42,534 nucleotides of DNA, from the NCBI GenBank assembly GCA_038230215.1, contig JBBRNR010000014.1, positions 1 through 42,534 on the forward strand. The letters run 5' to 3'. Positions 23,110 to 31,125 of the stretch are shown piece after piece. A program made the position numbers and the translations under genes. Position 1 is the first letter of the stretch, and each line of letters starts with the position of its first letter. The notes under the pieces are model-generated. The model searched no databases. It was given only the letters and a program-made list of their open reading frames with translations, and was not told the DNA's origin. This DNA comes from DASVRZ01 sp038230215 (lineage in GTDB: Bacteria > Verrucomicrobiota > Verrucomicrobiia > Chthoniobacterales > DASVRZ01).

Positions 23110-23419
23110 GCCGCTGATGCTGGTGTTATCAGGACTGGCGGGCGGCCTGCTCGGGGTGCTCTTCTTTGGCGGCCTCTGGTGGACCGTGCGCAAAGGTCTG
23201 GCGTCACCGCGCCCGGCCCTGTGGTTTCTTGGCAGCCTGCTCATCCGCACCGCCATCATCCTCGCAGGTTTCTATTTCGTCGGACGCGGTGATGGGAAAC
23301 GACTGCTCGTCTGTCTCCTCGGATTCATCATCGCGCGCTTTGTGGTCATGCGTCTGACGCGTCCCGCTGCCGTTACTAACAAGTTAACCAAGGAGGCCAG
23401 CCATGCGACTCACGCCTGA
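23102..23419 (+). CDS. atpR: N-ATPase accessory membrane protein AtpR
   Basis: A 105-residue protein with three membrane helices (MLVLSGLAGGLLGVLFFGGL, ALWFLGSLLIRTAIILAGFY, RLLVCLLGFIIARFVVM). An arginine lies within the second helix (LLIRTAI). AtpR is the second protein specific to N-ATPases. It has been proposed to interact with the c-ring carboxylate, as the membrane arginine would allow. GGAGG precedes the start. Confidence 0.88.
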   Translation: MNEPLMLVLSGLAGGLLGVLFFGGLWWTVRKGLASPRPALWFLGSLLIRTAIILAGFYFVGRGDGKRLLVCLLGFIIARFVVMRLTRPAAVTNKLTKEASHATHA

Positions 23420-24113
23420 CCAACTCATCTACTGGCAGCACGGAGCCTTCAAGCTCAATGGGACCATTGTCTTCACTTGGGCGATCATGCTCGTTCTCAT
23501 TGTGGGCTCGAAGCTCATCACCCGCCGGCTCACCACCGAGCACCAACGATCGCGCTGGCAGAATCTTTTGGAAATCCTCGTCACCGGAATCGAAAAGCAG
23601 ATCGGCGAAGTCGGCCTGCGCAATCCGAGGAATTACCTCCCGTTTCTGGGAACGCTCTTCTTGTTCGTGGCTGTGTCCGCGCTCTGCACCATCATCCCCG
23701 GCTACGAACCCCCGACGGCGTCACTCTCGACTACTGCCGCGCTGGCGCTCAGCGTGTTCGTGGCCGTGCCGTTGTTCGGCATCCTCGATCAAGGTCTCGG
23801 CGGCTACCTGAAGTCTTACATCGAGCCGACGTTTATTATGCTGCCGTTTAACATCATCAGCGAAGTCTCCCGCACGCTGGCTCTCGCGGTCCGTCTCTTC
23901 GGCAACATGATGAGCGGCGCCATGATCATCGGCATCCTGCTCACGATCACGCCCTTCCTATTTCCAATCGTGATGACCCTGCTCGGTCTCCTCACGGGCT
24001 TGGTGCAGGCCTACATCTTCAGCATCCTCGCCGCCGTCTATATCGCTGCGGCAGTTCGCACACAAAAACCAGCGACTCAGACGGCGTCCGACTCTCAACT
24101 AACACCGCAGTAA
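23403..24113 (+). CDS. atpB: N-ATPase subunit a
   Basis: A 236-residue membrane subunit with five to six helices. The helix SRTLALAVRLFGNMMSGAMI carries the essential arginine that faces the c-ring. GLVQAYIFSILAAVYIAAAV forms the last helix. A strong AAGGAGG lies a few bases before the ATG, within the end of atpR. The subunit forms the ion half-channels with the c-ring. Confidence 0.93.
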   Translation: MRLTPDQLIYWQHGAFKLNGTIVFTWAIMLVLIVGSKLITRRLTTEHQRSRWQNLLEILVTGIEKQIGEVGLRNPRNYLPFLGTLFLFVAVSALCTIIPGYEPPTASLSTTAALALSVFVAVPLFGILDQGLGGYLKSYIEPTFIMLPFNIISEVSRTLALAVRLFGNMMSGAMIIGILLTITPFLFPIVMTLLGLLTGLVQAYIFSILAAVYIAAAVRTQKPATQTASDSQLTPQ

Positions 24114-24127
24114 CCTAACTATATTCT

Positions 24128-24409
24128 ATGGATAACATGACCATCATCGCTGTGGCTTCGATTGCCACCGCTGGCTTCGCGACAAGCATCGGCTGCATGT
24201 GCCCGGCACTCGGCGAAGGCCGCGCCATCGCCACGGCTCTGACTGCACTGGCCCAGCAACCGGATGCTTCCGCCACCATCACCCGCACGCTTTTTGTCGG
24301 CCTCGCGATGATCGAATCGACCGCCATCTACTGCTTCGTGGTTTCGATGATTCTGATTTTCGCAAATCCGTTTTGGAATCATGTGATCACCGCCGCGGCG
24401 GGGAAATAA
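24128..24409 (+). CDS. atpE: N-ATPase c-ring subunit
   Basis: A 93-residue hairpin of two membrane helices. The ion-binding glutamate is Glu63, followed by Ser64, Thr65 and Tyr68 (MIESTAIYCF). These match the E-S-T-x-x-Y sodium ligands of the Ilyobacter c subunit. A second carboxylate, Glu30 (PALGEGRA), sits where the sodium-type protein has Gln32. N-ATPase c subunits commonly keep sodium ligands, yet some have been reported to carry protons, so the coupling ion here is open. The loop AQQPDA is the usual polar turn. Confidence 0.93.
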   Translation: MDNMTIIAVASIATAGFATSIGCMCPALGEGRAIATALTALAQQPDASATITRTLFVGLAMIESTAIYCFVVSMILIFANPFWNHVITAAAGK

Positions 24410-24412
24410 CCT

Positions 24413-25273
24413 ATGCTCATCGATTGGTTCACCGTCGGTGCGCAGGCGCTCAATTTTCTCATCCTCGTGTGGTTGATGAAGCGCTTTCTCTATAAGCCCG
24501 TCCTCGACGCCATCGACGCGAGAGAAAAGCGAATCGCCGACGAACTCGCGGACGCCGCTGCCAAAAAAGCCGAAGCACAAAAGGACCGCGACGAGTTCCA
24601 GCACAAGAACGAAGAGTTCGACCAGCAGCGCGCCGTGCTTTTGAGCAAGGCGACCGATGAAGCTAAAGCCGAGCGTCGGCGACTGATGGACGAGGCCCGC
24701 AAAGCGGCTGACGACATGAGCGCAAAGTGCGAGGAGACCCTTCGCGAGGATGCTAAGAATCTAAACAAAGCCATCACGCGCCGGACTCAGGACGAAGTAT
24801 TTTCCATTGCCCGCAAGGCGCTGTCGGACCTTGCCACGATGAGTCTGGAAGAGCAGATGAGCGAAGTGTTCAACCGTCGATTGCGCGGGATGGAGGAGCA
24901 CGCGAAATCTGAACTCGGCCAAGCTTTGAAGACAGCTTCCGAACCCGCGATAGTCCGCAGCGCGTTTGCCTTGCCGAAGGAACAATGCGCGGCCATCCAG
25001 ACTGCACTCAACGAAACCTTTTCGGCTGATCTTCAGCTCCGATTCGAGACGGCACCGGACCTGATCAGCGGGATCGAACTGACGACCAATGGACAAAAGC
25101 TAAGCTGGAGCATCGCCGATTACCTGACCTCAGTGGAAAAGGGTGTGGCCGAACTTCTCAAAAAGAAAATCAAGACTGAGTCTAAAGCTGAGCCAAAACC
25201 TGAAGCCAAACCCAAAGCTGAGGCCGCACCCAAAGCTGAAGCCGAACCGAAACCCGAGGCCCAAACCGCGTGA
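24413..25273 (+). CDS. atpF: N-ATPase subunit b with delta-like C-terminal region
   Basis: A 286-residue protein, much longer than a usual b subunit (about 160). It has one N-terminal helix (GAQALNFLILVWLMKRFLY), a long charged coiled coil (about 40-170), then a region with delta/OSCP-like features (about 185-255: FALPKEQCAAIQTALNET, then DLISGIELTTNGQKLSWSIA). The last 33 residues are a lysine/proline/glutamate/alanine repeat tail. N-ATPase operons lack atpH, and the long b subunit is thought to replace delta. The stop overlaps the atpA GTG. Confidence 0.9.
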   Translation: MLIDWFTVGAQALNFLILVWLMKRFLYKPVLDAIDAREKRIADELADAAAKKAEAQKDRDEFQHKNEEFDQQRAVLLSKATDEAKAERRRLMDEARKAADDMSAKCEETLREDAKNLNKAITRRTQDEVFSIARKALSDLATMSLEEQMSEVFNRRLRGMEEHAKSELGQALKTASEPAIVRSAFALPKEQCAAIQTALNETFSADLQLRFETAPDLISGIELTTNGQKLSWSIADYLTSVEKGVAELLKKKIKTESKAEPKPEAKPKAEAAPKAEAEPKPEAQTA

Positions 25274-26841
25274 ACGCTGCGCCCGAAAGCTTGCAGAGCG
25301 TGTTCGACGGCGCGTTCGCGAACATTGATCAGGCAAGCAAGGACTTCACGCCAAGCCTCACCCCGCGCGAGGTCGGCACGATCACGCGCGTCTCCACGGG
25401 CATCGCCAGTGTCTCCGGGTTAAACGGGGTCGGCTTTGAGGAATTGCTCGCGTTTCCCGGCGGGGTCTTCGGCATCGCGTTTAATATCGATGTGGACGAA
25501 ATCGGCGCCGTGCTGCTCGGCGACTACACGCATTTGAAGGCCGGCCAGGAAGTCGAGCGCACCGGCCGCGTGATGGATGTCGCGGTCGGTGATCGCTTGC
25601 TCGGCCGCGTGATTGATCCGCTGGGACGACCGCTCGATGACCACGGCCCCGTCAACACCACCGACCGCCTGCCCATCGAACGTCCCGCCGCGCCCATCAT
25701 GGATCGCGGGCCGGTGACCGTTCCGCTTCAGACCGGCCTCATGGTCATCGACGCACTCATTCCCATCGGACGCGGACAGCGCGAATTGATCCTCGGTGAT
25801 CGCCAGACCGGCAAGACCGCCATCGCCATCGACGCCATCCTGAACCAGCGCGGGAAAGACGTGCTCTGCGTTTATTGCGCCATCGGCCAGCGCGCTTCCG
25901 CCGTGGCGAAAGCCGTGGCCGTTCTGCGCGAGAACGAGGCAATGGAATTTACCGTCGTCGTCGTTGCCGAAGGGAACGATCCGCCCGGCCTCGCCTACAT
26001 CGCGCCCTATGCTGCGACGAGCATTGCGGAGCATTTCATGGAAACTGGCCGCGACGTGCTGATCGTCTATGACGACCTCACTCATCATGCCCGCGCCTAT
26101 CGCGAGCTTTCCCTCCTGCTCCGCCGGCCACCCGGTCGCGAAGCTTTTCCGGGCGACATCTTCTTCATCCACTCGCGACTGCTCGAACGGTCAACCCATC
26201 TGTCTATAGAACGCGGGGGCGGCTCGCTGACTGCGCTGCCGATCATCGAGACTGAGGCGCAGAATATTTCTGCTTACATTCCGACGAACCTCATCTCGAT
26301 CACGGATGGGCAAATCTATCTTTCACCATCGCTGTTTGAGTTAGGAGTGCTACCCGCGGTCGATGTCGGCAAATCCGTTTCGCGCGTCGGCGGAAAGGCC
26401 CAGCGAGCAGCTTACCGCGCGGTCGCGGGCGACCTGAAGCTGGCCTACGCGCAATTCGAGGAACTCGAAACCTTCGCCCGCTTCGGCGCACGTCTCGACG
26501 ACAACACGCGTAAGATCATCGACCACGGCCGCCACATCCGCGCCTGTCTTAAACAATCGGAACTAGCGCCGGTGGCCGTGCCCGCCCAGATCGCCGTGCT
26601 GCTCGCGTTGACTGCTGAATTGTTCGACGCCATCCCGCTCGACCAGATGCACGACGCCCAACACGCGGTCCATGAAGCCGCAGTAAAGATCCCGGCCGAA
26701 ATCCGCGAGCGCTTCGAAACCGCCGACAAACTCAGTGACGAGGATCGCAAAGCGATCATCGAAATCGCCGGAAAGGCACTCGCGCCATTCCAACCCAAAT
26801 TGAAGACGGATCTTAACACAGCACCCAAAGCGAAAACATGA
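25270..26841 (+). CDS. atpA: N-ATPase subunit alpha
   Basis: A 523-residue alpha subunit with the nucleotide-binding GDRQTGKT at 176-183, CVYCAIGQRASAVAKAV, VVVVAEGNDPPGLAYIAPYA and the family signature LPIIETEAQNISAYIPTNLI. The GTG start overlaps the atpF stop. Alpha binds nucleotide without turnover and carries the catalytic arginine finger (in the SKSVSRVGG-type segment, here GKSVSRVGG). Confidence 0.95.
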   Translation: MNAAPESLQSVFDGAFANIDQASKDFTPSLTPREVGTITRVSTGIASVSGLNGVGFEELLAFPGGVFGIAFNIDVDEIGAVLLGDYTHLKAGQEVERTGRVMDVAVGDRLLGRVIDPLGRPLDDHGPVNTTDRLPIERPAAPIMDRGPVTVPLQTGLMVIDALIPIGRGQRELILGDRQTGKTAIAIDAILNQRGKDVLCVYCAIGQRASAVAKAVAVLRENEAMEFTVVVVAEGNDPPGLAYIAPYAATSIAEHFMETGRDVLIVYDDLTHHARAYRELSLLLRRPPGREAFPGDIFFIHSRLLERSTHLSIERGGGSLTALPIIETEAQNISAYIPTNLISITDGQIYLSPSLFELGVLPAVDVGKSVSRVGGKAQRAAYRAVAGDLKLAYAQFEELETFARFGARLDDNTRKIIDHGRHIRACLKQSELAPVAVPAQIAVLLALTAELFDAIPLDQMHDAQHAVHEAAVKIPAEIRERFETADKLSDEDRKAIIEIAGKALAPFQPKLKTDLNTAPKAKT

Positions 26842-27725
26842 GCGACACTATTGCAGGCCTGCGCCGCAAGATCAGCAGTGCAGGCGATCTCCAATCCGTC
26901 GTCCGTTCGATGAAAGCCTTGGCCGCATCGAGCATCGGCCAATACGACAAATCAGTGCATGCCCTCGGCGACTACTATCGCACGGTGGAGTTGGGATTGA
27001 GCGCCTGTTTTCGGGCAACCCAATCAGCGGCGTTACCGGTGGCGCGAACTGGAAAAACCGGCGCGGACGAGATCGGTGCCGTGGTCTTCGGCTCCGACCA
27101 AGGTTTGGTCGGCCAGTTCAATGACATCATCACGGACTACGCGATCAAAACGCTCGCCGCCCTGCCCGGAAAACCCAAGGTGTGGGCCGTGGGTGAGCGC
27201 GTCCATGCGAGACTCGCTGACGCCGGCTTGAACCCGATCGGCCTCTTTGCTGTGCCGAATTCCGTCCAGGCCATCACCCCGCTCGTCGGGCAGATTCAGA
27301 TCGAAAGCGAAGCACACCGGGCCGCGGGCGAGTATGCGCAGCTCTATGTCTTCCACAATCGCCCGAAATCCGGCGCGCTCTACGAGCCCGTGAGTCAGCG
27401 ACTCCTGCCACTCGACGGAAAATGGCAGCGAGATCTGGGAAAAATTCCCTGGCCGACCAAGACCTTGCCCGAGGTCCTGTGCGGCGGCACCGCGACCTTG
27501 GGCGCACTCATCCGCGAATATCTTTTCATCTCCCTCTTCCGCGCCTGCGCCGAATCCCTCGCCAGCGAAAACGCCAGCCGCCTAGCCGCGATGCAGCGCG
27601 CTGACAAAAACATCGACGATCTTTTGGAAACACTCCACGGCACCTACCACCGCCTGCGCCAAAGCAGCATCGACGAGGAACTTTTCGAAGTAGTCTCCAG
27701 CTACGAAGCACTTTCGGTTCGTTGA
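26838..27725 (+). CDS. atpG: N-ATPase subunit gamma
   Basis: A 295-residue rotor shaft subunit. The N-terminal coiled coil includes LRRKISSAGDLQSVVRSMKA. The middle domain contains GAVVFGSDQGLVGQFND, and the C-terminal helix has the usual SENASRLAAMQRADKNI. It ends the operon; its start overlaps atpA by ATGA. No delta gene is present. A weak hairpin (CCCAA/TTGGG) lies about 50 bases after the stop, without a T-run. Confidence 0.93.
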   Translation: MSDTIAGLRRKISSAGDLQSVVRSMKALAASSIGQYDKSVHALGDYYRTVELGLSACFRATQSAALPVARTGKTGADEIGAVVFGSDQGLVGQFNDIITDYAIKTLAALPGKPKVWAVGERVHARLADAGLNPIGLFAVPNSVQAITPLVGQIQIESEAHRAAGEYAQLYVFHNRPKSGALYEPVSQRLLPLDGKWQRDLGKIPWPTKTLPEVLCGGTATLGALIREYLFISLFRACAESLASENASRLAAMQRADKNIDDLLETLHGTYHRLRQSSIDEELFEVVSSYEALSVR

Positions 27726-28050
27726 ACATTGAAAACTCAAACGTTGGATTCCTTAAAAACGTGATTTGTTGATCGTCCCCAATCGGGCTTGGGCCAATTG
27801 TTCTGACACCGCCGACATTCTACTTCTCGATTGGGCCACTTCATTCGATTCCTGGTAAATTGTCCACGGATTTGATGTCTTCGACTTTCATGATGGGCAA
27901 ATGAGAAACTCTTTTTGTGATCCAGTCGAAGAGCGGAATCTCAAGCGAGGTTTGTGGCAGTGGAGATTTTCTGGTCGAAATTTTGAATGATTTCTTGTGT
28001 CATTTAATGAATTACAAGAAAACGTGGTTCCGTAATAGGTTCTCCCAACC
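27726..28050. other. Intergenic boundary between ATPase operon and mobile element
   Basis: This stretch holds no convincing gene. GC content drops from here rightwards, matching the change of gene content. A minus-strand frame without stops around 27760-27920 encodes a Cys/Trp-containing peptide (ECRRCQN) but has no clear start or partner, and may be a remnant. I searched it by eye for an attC half-site and for a direct repeat of the region after the recombinase gene and found neither. Confidence 0.35.
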
Positions 28051-30417
28051 ATGAGCGCACCATTCTCAGTAGCTTTGCCGAACCAGTTGCAGCGGCGTGG
28101 AGAAATCATCGGCATCATTTGTGGTGCGCTTTGTTTTCCGTTCGCCTTCTTCGGTGGAAGTTTGGGGCGTCTCTTTCCCGATGGTCCTGCGGGTATCATT
28201 TTACCCATCGTGCTGTTCAGTGCGTTTGCTGGAATCATCGCGTGTCTTTTTGGCACCCGAAAAGAAGCGGAGGAAATGGCGGGCTTTGCGCCAAGAGTCG
28301 GAGTGCGGGCGGGTTTGGTTGCCACATTGGTAGGAGGAGCTTTAACCGTCTTGGCGGCTAGTTTTCATTCGCTAGGTATCGGCAGTCCCAACCCCAATTC
28401 GATTGCCTCAAATATTTTTTCTTTAGTCCTCCCCTCCTACCGCCCACGCCAGATTTTGGTAATTGCCTTGCTAGGGATACCGCCCTCGATCTTTTTCGGA
28501 ATGGCGGGTGCGCTCATTACTGCGATGGTTCGCACACAACCGGAAGGTTCAGGGGGCGGGGTGACGAGTGAGAAAACGCCGACTCAGCGCAGCAAACTTT
28601 TCCTCTTTGTCTTGCTGTTTTCGGCCATTGGTTATCTCTCCCCATTTATTCTTATCTTCAAACCACGGCCCAAAGCGTTACCTCCTCCTATTGTCGTTAA
28701 TACTCACTTTACACCCATACCGAAATGGCGATACCAAAAGCCTGCTGCTTTCGGCCAAGCAGAAGTGGAGCAAATTTTTCTGAGCGACCAAAGAATGATT
28801 GACGATCTGGATTCCAGAAAACCAGTGGCATTATCTCCCGATGGATTGCGTCTGGCATATTGTTCTAAGAACGGAAATTACCTCATCCTGCGCGATCTGG
28901 AGACGCTGGATATTTTGTCGTCCTTTGAGATTTCGCCGAGCGCGTTGTCTTGGGAAGCCAATTCAAAAAGGTTATTGATTGTGACAAATGCCGATGAAAA
29001 GCGGCTGCACGTTTTGGATGCTAATTTTCGATTGCTCGATTTGCCGCAACCCGTAGAAGTCCGCGTGCCAAAGGGATTTGCCAGTTGGTGGAATGCTGAA
29101 TCGGTGGCTTTCGTGACGAGTGACGGCAAGACGCAATTCCTTAATCTCGATACCTTACGCGTCGAAACCAAGGAGCAATCCATCCCTTGGAAGTCAGCAA
29201 CCCCGATTGAGCAAGAGACCATTCTAAGAGGGCCACCGCCTTACTTTTTCGGGAACGAAAAATGGGAAATGAAAATTCAGAGCATGACCACGGATTACTA
29301 TATTCCTCTCCCGGTTATGGAGAAATGGACAATCCATGCCTCCTGGCAACTCTGTCTGTCTGATAAGCAAAAATCACAGGATTATTTGCAACCAGCCGTT
29401 GAGCTTGGGGAAGACGACAGAATGGTGGCGACGCAAGACGGCACGAAGCTTCTGCGCATCCGTGAAAATCAAACCACCGTGTTTTATTTTGGAACGCAGG
29501 CGCGGCCCCTCACCACTTTTAAAGTCGAAATGCCAGCGACACCGGATACTTTATTAGTCGATGCTTTAGCGAAAAAGGATGTGGCCGCTTTTGTGTGCCC
29601 ACCGCTAATCAATCCTCTTAACGGCAAAACCGTTGGCCCCGATCGTCACCACGTCAAAGGCATTGTTCGCGTGGCGAGTTGGAACGAGAAACAAGCTGAG
29701 TTTTGGGTGCAACAAAATAATTTAGATATTAAATCCGGCGATGTAGTGGCTGATCTTCATATCGTGAAAGATAACTCGCCACAGCCAGCGGGTGCATTGG
29801 GACTTTTTGAATGGTTTGCAGTGATTGCAAAGCCAGAAAATCCAGGAGTTATCCCTCTGCGCTCGGAAGTTTCTGAATGGTGGAAACCGATGATCACCAA
29901 TTTCAAATCAGGCGATGGAACTGCCACTTTGACAAAGATTAAGCTGGTTTCGATAACGCCTTCTCTGCCAGAAACCGATCCGTTTGACGACCCCTCAAAA
30001 TTCTCTCACCAATCTAGTTCTGAGAGTGATGTTAATAAAACCTTGGCAGAGTTTATTCGTTTGCATCATATCAAATCTTCAAAAGGCGACGTTGATGGCT
30101 TAGTCAATGATTATGCGGAACAAGTCGATCACTTCGATCATGGCTTGGTGGATCGTGAATATATCCGCAAGGATGAAACAGAGTATCATGCACCGGGAGT
30201 CAGACTGTCGGAAAACATTGTTACCTTGCCTGTCATTCGAAAAATCGACGCAAGTCACTTTGGGGCGACTTACTCCATTTATTATAATCGCGTTCGTCCC
30301 GACGGACGTTGGCTAAAAGGTTATGCGGATATAATTCTGCAAATGGAACTCACGTCAGAGGGGCCACGCATTACATATCAAAGAGCCACCCAGCGTGATC
30401 AACAGAAAGGCCCTTGA
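28051..30417 (+). CDS. Large membrane protein with propeller-like C-terminal part, unknown function
   Basis: A 788-residue protein of no family I recognise. The N-terminal 210 residues contain about five hydrophobic segments (for example GEIIGIICGALCFPFAFFGG, GLVATLVGGALTVLAASF and LFLFVLLFSAIGYLSPFILI). From about 245 there are WD40/beta-propeller-like strands with PVALSPDGLRLAYCSKNGNY, LILRDLETLDILSS and LSWEANSKRLLIVTNADE. The last 130 residues are polar and contain FIRLHHIKSSKGDVDGLVND and many histidines. It is followed after three bases by the next membrane protein gene, suggesting a membrane complex with the VirD4/HerA-like ATPase. Confidence 0.6.
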   Translation: MSAPFSVALPNQLQRRGEIIGIICGALCFPFAFFGGSLGRLFPDGPAGIILPIVLFSAFAGIIACLFGTRKEAEEMAGFAPRVGVRAGLVATLVGGALTVLAASFHSLGIGSPNPNSIASNIFSLVLPSYRPRQILVIALLGIPPSIFFGMAGALITAMVRTQPEGSGGGVTSEKTPTQRSKLFLFVLLFSAIGYLSPFILIFKPRPKALPPPIVVNTHFTPIPKWRYQKPAAFGQAEVEQIFLSDQRMIDDLDSRKPVALSPDGLRLAYCSKNGNYLILRDLETLDILSSFEISPSALSWEANSKRLLIVTNADEKRLHVLDANFRLLDLPQPVEVRVPKGFASWWNAESVAFVTSDGKTQFLNLDTLRVETKEQSIPWKSATPIEQETILRGPPPYFFGNEKWEMKIQSMTTDYYIPLPVMEKWTIHASWQLCLSDKQKSQDYLQPAVELGEDDRMVATQDGTKLLRIRENQTTVFYFGTQARPLTTFKVEMPATPDTLLVDALAKKDVAAFVCPPLINPLNGKTVGPDRHHVKGIVRVASWNEKQAEFWVQQNNLDIKSGDVVADLHIVKDNSPQPAGALGLFEWFAVIAKPENPGVIPLRSEVSEWWKPMITNFKSGDGTATLTKIKLVSITPSLPETDPFDDPSKFSHQSSSESDVNKTLAEFIRLHHIKSSKGDVDGLVNDYAEQVDHFDHGLVDREYIRKDETEYHAPGVRLSENIVTLPVIRKIDASHFGATYSIYYNRVRPDGRWLKGYADIILQMELTSEGPRITYQRATQRDQQKGP

Positions 30418-30420
30418 ATC

Positions 30421-31125
30421 ATGTTTGGCCTCTGGAAAAGCAAAAAACCGATAGTGGACACGTATGAGCATGGCGTGTTTGAGGAGTGCGAGTTTTCCAC
30501 GTCCGAGTTCTATGCTTCCATTGAAAAAGAATTGGAAGCTCGCCAGATGCCCGGACTAATCATCGAGAGAATCGAGCATAACGAAGGCGGTTTACTTTCT
30601 GCCAAACGTCAATATTTACGGCTGCGCCGGGAACGACTTGTTTTCGATGTTTGTCTCGCTCCCTTCGGAACCTACTGGTTTTACTCCCATCGTTACTCCT
30701 TGATTCCATTTACTCTGCGACTTTGGGAATTATTGCTCATCCTCTTACTATTCGCTGGAGTGGAAGGATTCTATGTCAGTCTTTTTGGTTTGATGCTCGG
30801 CTCCATCTTGTTCGGTTCTTCCCTATTGGCAATGGGATTGCTTATGAGAAACTTGCTCGTCATGGGGTTGAATGATTTGGATGCAGCTCTAATCCAAATC
30901 CCTGTGATCGGGGCTATTTATGAAGCTTTTTTTCGCAAGGAAACCTATCATCGCGAAGATACTCGCCGCGCCTACATAACGATCATAAATTCGATTCTCC
31001 AAGAAAAACTCAAGCAGTTGAGAGAAGAAAAAAATGCCAAACTGGTCGATTACACAGTGGCCACTCCACCCTCGCACCCTTCCATTCTCAGCATGATTGC
31101 TAACCTTTTACGCATGGCGAAGTAA
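30421..31125 (+). CDS. Two-helix membrane protein coupled to the ATPase gene
   Basis: A 234-residue protein. Residues 1-95 are soluble and charged. Two adjacent membrane helices follow (about 100-145; LWELLLILLLFAGVEGFYVS and LFGLMLGSILFGSSLLAMGL), then a charged helical C-terminal half. I know no matching family. Its stop overlaps the ATG of the ATPase (TAATG), so they are probably made in fixed ratio. The ATPase lacks its own membrane anchor, and this protein could supply one, as the N-terminal helices do in classical VirD4. That is inference. Confidence 0.6.
   Translation: MFGLWKSKKPIVDTYEHGVFEECEFSTSEFYASIEKELEARQMPGLIIERIEHNEGGLLSAKRQYLRLRRERLVFDVCLAPFGTYWFYSHRYSLIPFTLRLWELLLILLLFAGVEGFYVSLFGLMLGSILFGSSLLAMGLLMRNLLVMGLNDLDAALIQIPVIGAIYEAFFRKETYHREDTRRAYITIINSILQEKLKQLREEKNAKLVDYTVATPPSHPSILSMIANLLRMAK

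Noticed and set aside
27760..27925. Minus-strand Cys/Trp-containing frame after atpG as a gene.
   Set aside because: There is no adequate start or ribosome binding site, it is very short, and no family is recognised.
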